NCBI GenBank assembly: GCA_036275695.1
Contig: DASUDI010000014.1
Location: forward strand, 1-20,845
DNA from: Damh-18 sp036275695
GTDB taxonomy: Bacteria; Patescibacteriota; Minisyncoccia; Phycocordibacterales; UBA918
Length of the DNA: 20,845 nucleotides
Direction of reading: 5' to 3'
Positions 19,971 to 20,845 of this stretch are shown in pieces (positions within the stretch are counted from its first letter, which is position 1; each line of letters opens with the position of its first letter). Below the pieces are notes generated by a model. It saw nothing but the letters and a program-made list of their open reading frames with translations, was not told the origin of the DNA and did not search any database. A program made the translations under genes and the position numbers.

Positions 19971-20845
19971 ATGTACGTTTTTACACGACAAGTATCTGCG
20001 CAACGCGGGATCGCGACCCTACTTGCGATAGCACTTGTATTATGGGCAGTGGGAGCAAATATGTTCAATACTGCTGAAGCGGCAAACCTCACGTATGTGA
20101 AGGATACGCTTTCAAATTCTAATTTGGGGTCACCCTCAAACCACACCATTCAATTTCTTTCACCTACGGGTGTAGGAAATAGCCAGACCATCACCGTAAA
20201 TTTCCCTACAGGTTTTACAGGGACGTCATCGGTAGTGGTCGGTGATGTTGATTTAGAGATAAATGGTGTTGATGAGGTGCTCGTGTCAGGTGCGCCCGCT
20301 GCGGGACAGTGGGGATTTGCATGGGGAGGTAACACTATTACACTTACCGCTGCTGCAAACGAATCACTTGCCGCAAATGCAACTGCAACTATCAAGATTG
20401 GAACAAATGCAAACGGAGGAACAAATCGTATTATAAATCCAAACGCAACGTCATCATACCAAATTGACATCACGGCAGGTTCTGGTGCTGACAGCGGAAC
20501 TGCGATGGTAGCTATCCTTGGTGATACGCTTGTTACAGCAGCTGTTGATGCAACACTCACGTTCACCGTAAGTGGTGTAGCGTCAGGACAAACCGTTAAC
20601 GGTAGTCCGACTACGACCGCCGCAGCATCAACGGGCACAACCCTTCCATTTGGAACATTATCTGCTGGAACATCAAAGACGCTTGGTCAAGACCTCACGG
20701 TCGCCACAAACGCACGAAACGGTTATGTAGTCACCGTTCAGCAAAGTCAAAATCTTCTTTCTTCAACGGGTGCAGATATTGATGGATTCTCAAATGGTGC
20801 GTATACCAATACACCAACTGCATGGGTTTCACCAACTAGTAACAT
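19971..20845 (+). CDS. Exported surface protein, partial (3' end beyond right edge)
   Basis: An open frame of 291 codons from the ATG at 19971 runs to the edge without a stop. The N-terminus MYVFTRQVSAQRGIATLLAI leads into a hydrophobic core (LLAIALVLWAVGANMF) and a likely cleavage site near AEAA (about residue 42). The mature part is rich in Thr, Ser, Ala, Gly and Asn, with alternating short strands such as HTIQFLSPTGVGNSQTITVN and a nearly Cys-free composition. It looks like a beta-sandwich surface protein of the type common in Patescibacteria, possibly a pilus- or S-layer-like component; I cannot name a family. The upstream leader carries a hairpin but no clear Shine-Dalgarno site. Confidence 0.85.
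   Translation, partial: MYVFTRQVSAQRGIATLLAIALVLWAVGANMFNTAEAANLTYVKDTLSNSNLGSPSNHTIQFLSPTGVGNSQTITVNFPTGFTGTSSVVVGDVDLEINGVDEVLVSGAPAAGQWGFAWGGNTITLTAAANESLAANATATIKIGTNANGGTNRIINPNATSSYQIDITAGSGADSGTAMVAILGDTLVTAAVDATLTFTVSGVASGQTVNGSPTTTAAASTGTTLPFGTLSAGTSKTLGQDLTVATNARNGYVVTVQQSQNLLSSTGADIDGFSNGAYTNTPTAWVSPTSN

Overview
The window looks like part of a Candidate Phyla Radiation (Patescibacteria, Parcubacteria-like) chromosome. This is an inference from content and has not been tested by a search. The supporting signs are a giant repeat surface protein ending in a PNTG-type sorting motif beside a sortase, a small peptidoglycan-binding exported protein with a Glu-Asp tract, an acidic 'NGxxDD...DPGC' linker, several exported proteins of no known family, and promoters placed so that some transcripts would begin at the start codon. 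Genes are tightly packed and the standard genetic code fits everywhere.

Layout. 1-1400 is visibly more AT-rich than the rest and holds two minus-strand genes: a 5' portion of an unknown protein running off the left edge and a P-loop kinase. They lie on the 3' side of a tRNA-Gln(UUG) gene (1472-1545, minus). Next come a Prx5-type peroxiredoxin and, convergent to it, a small exported protein, the two sharing a perfect 26-bp hairpin terminator. From 3032 to 8006 four genes run head to tail as an alpha-glucan operon: a GT4/GT5-like glycosyltransferase, a GH57 amylase-type enzyme, a Lys-rich DUF5752-like protein and a GH15 glucoamylase-type enzyme. A cold-shock protein with its own promoter and terminator follows, then a small membrane protein. 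That gene overlaps tail to tail with an RsuA/RluB-type pseudouridine synthase, which is itself preceded by an exported protein of unknown function.

The right half is mainly envelope. A minus-strand peptidoglycan-binding protein (10369-11166) is divergent from a 1504-residue surface protein with ten prealbumin/CnaB-like repeats. Its last codons overlap a sortase gene. Then come a CAP-domain membrane protein and, almost touching it, umuD and umuC (error-prone DNA polymerase V). The start of another exported surface protein runs off the right edge.

The points most worth a second look are linked. The giant protein keeps a PNTG motif but has no hydrophobic anchor after it. The adjacent sortase keeps His and Cys but has no Arg anywhere after the Cys. 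The first 160 bases of the sortase coding region contain two perfect hairpins of 12 and 18 bp. Separately, four genes have a -10 hexamer exactly 6-7 bases before the start codon, suggesting leaderless transcription.
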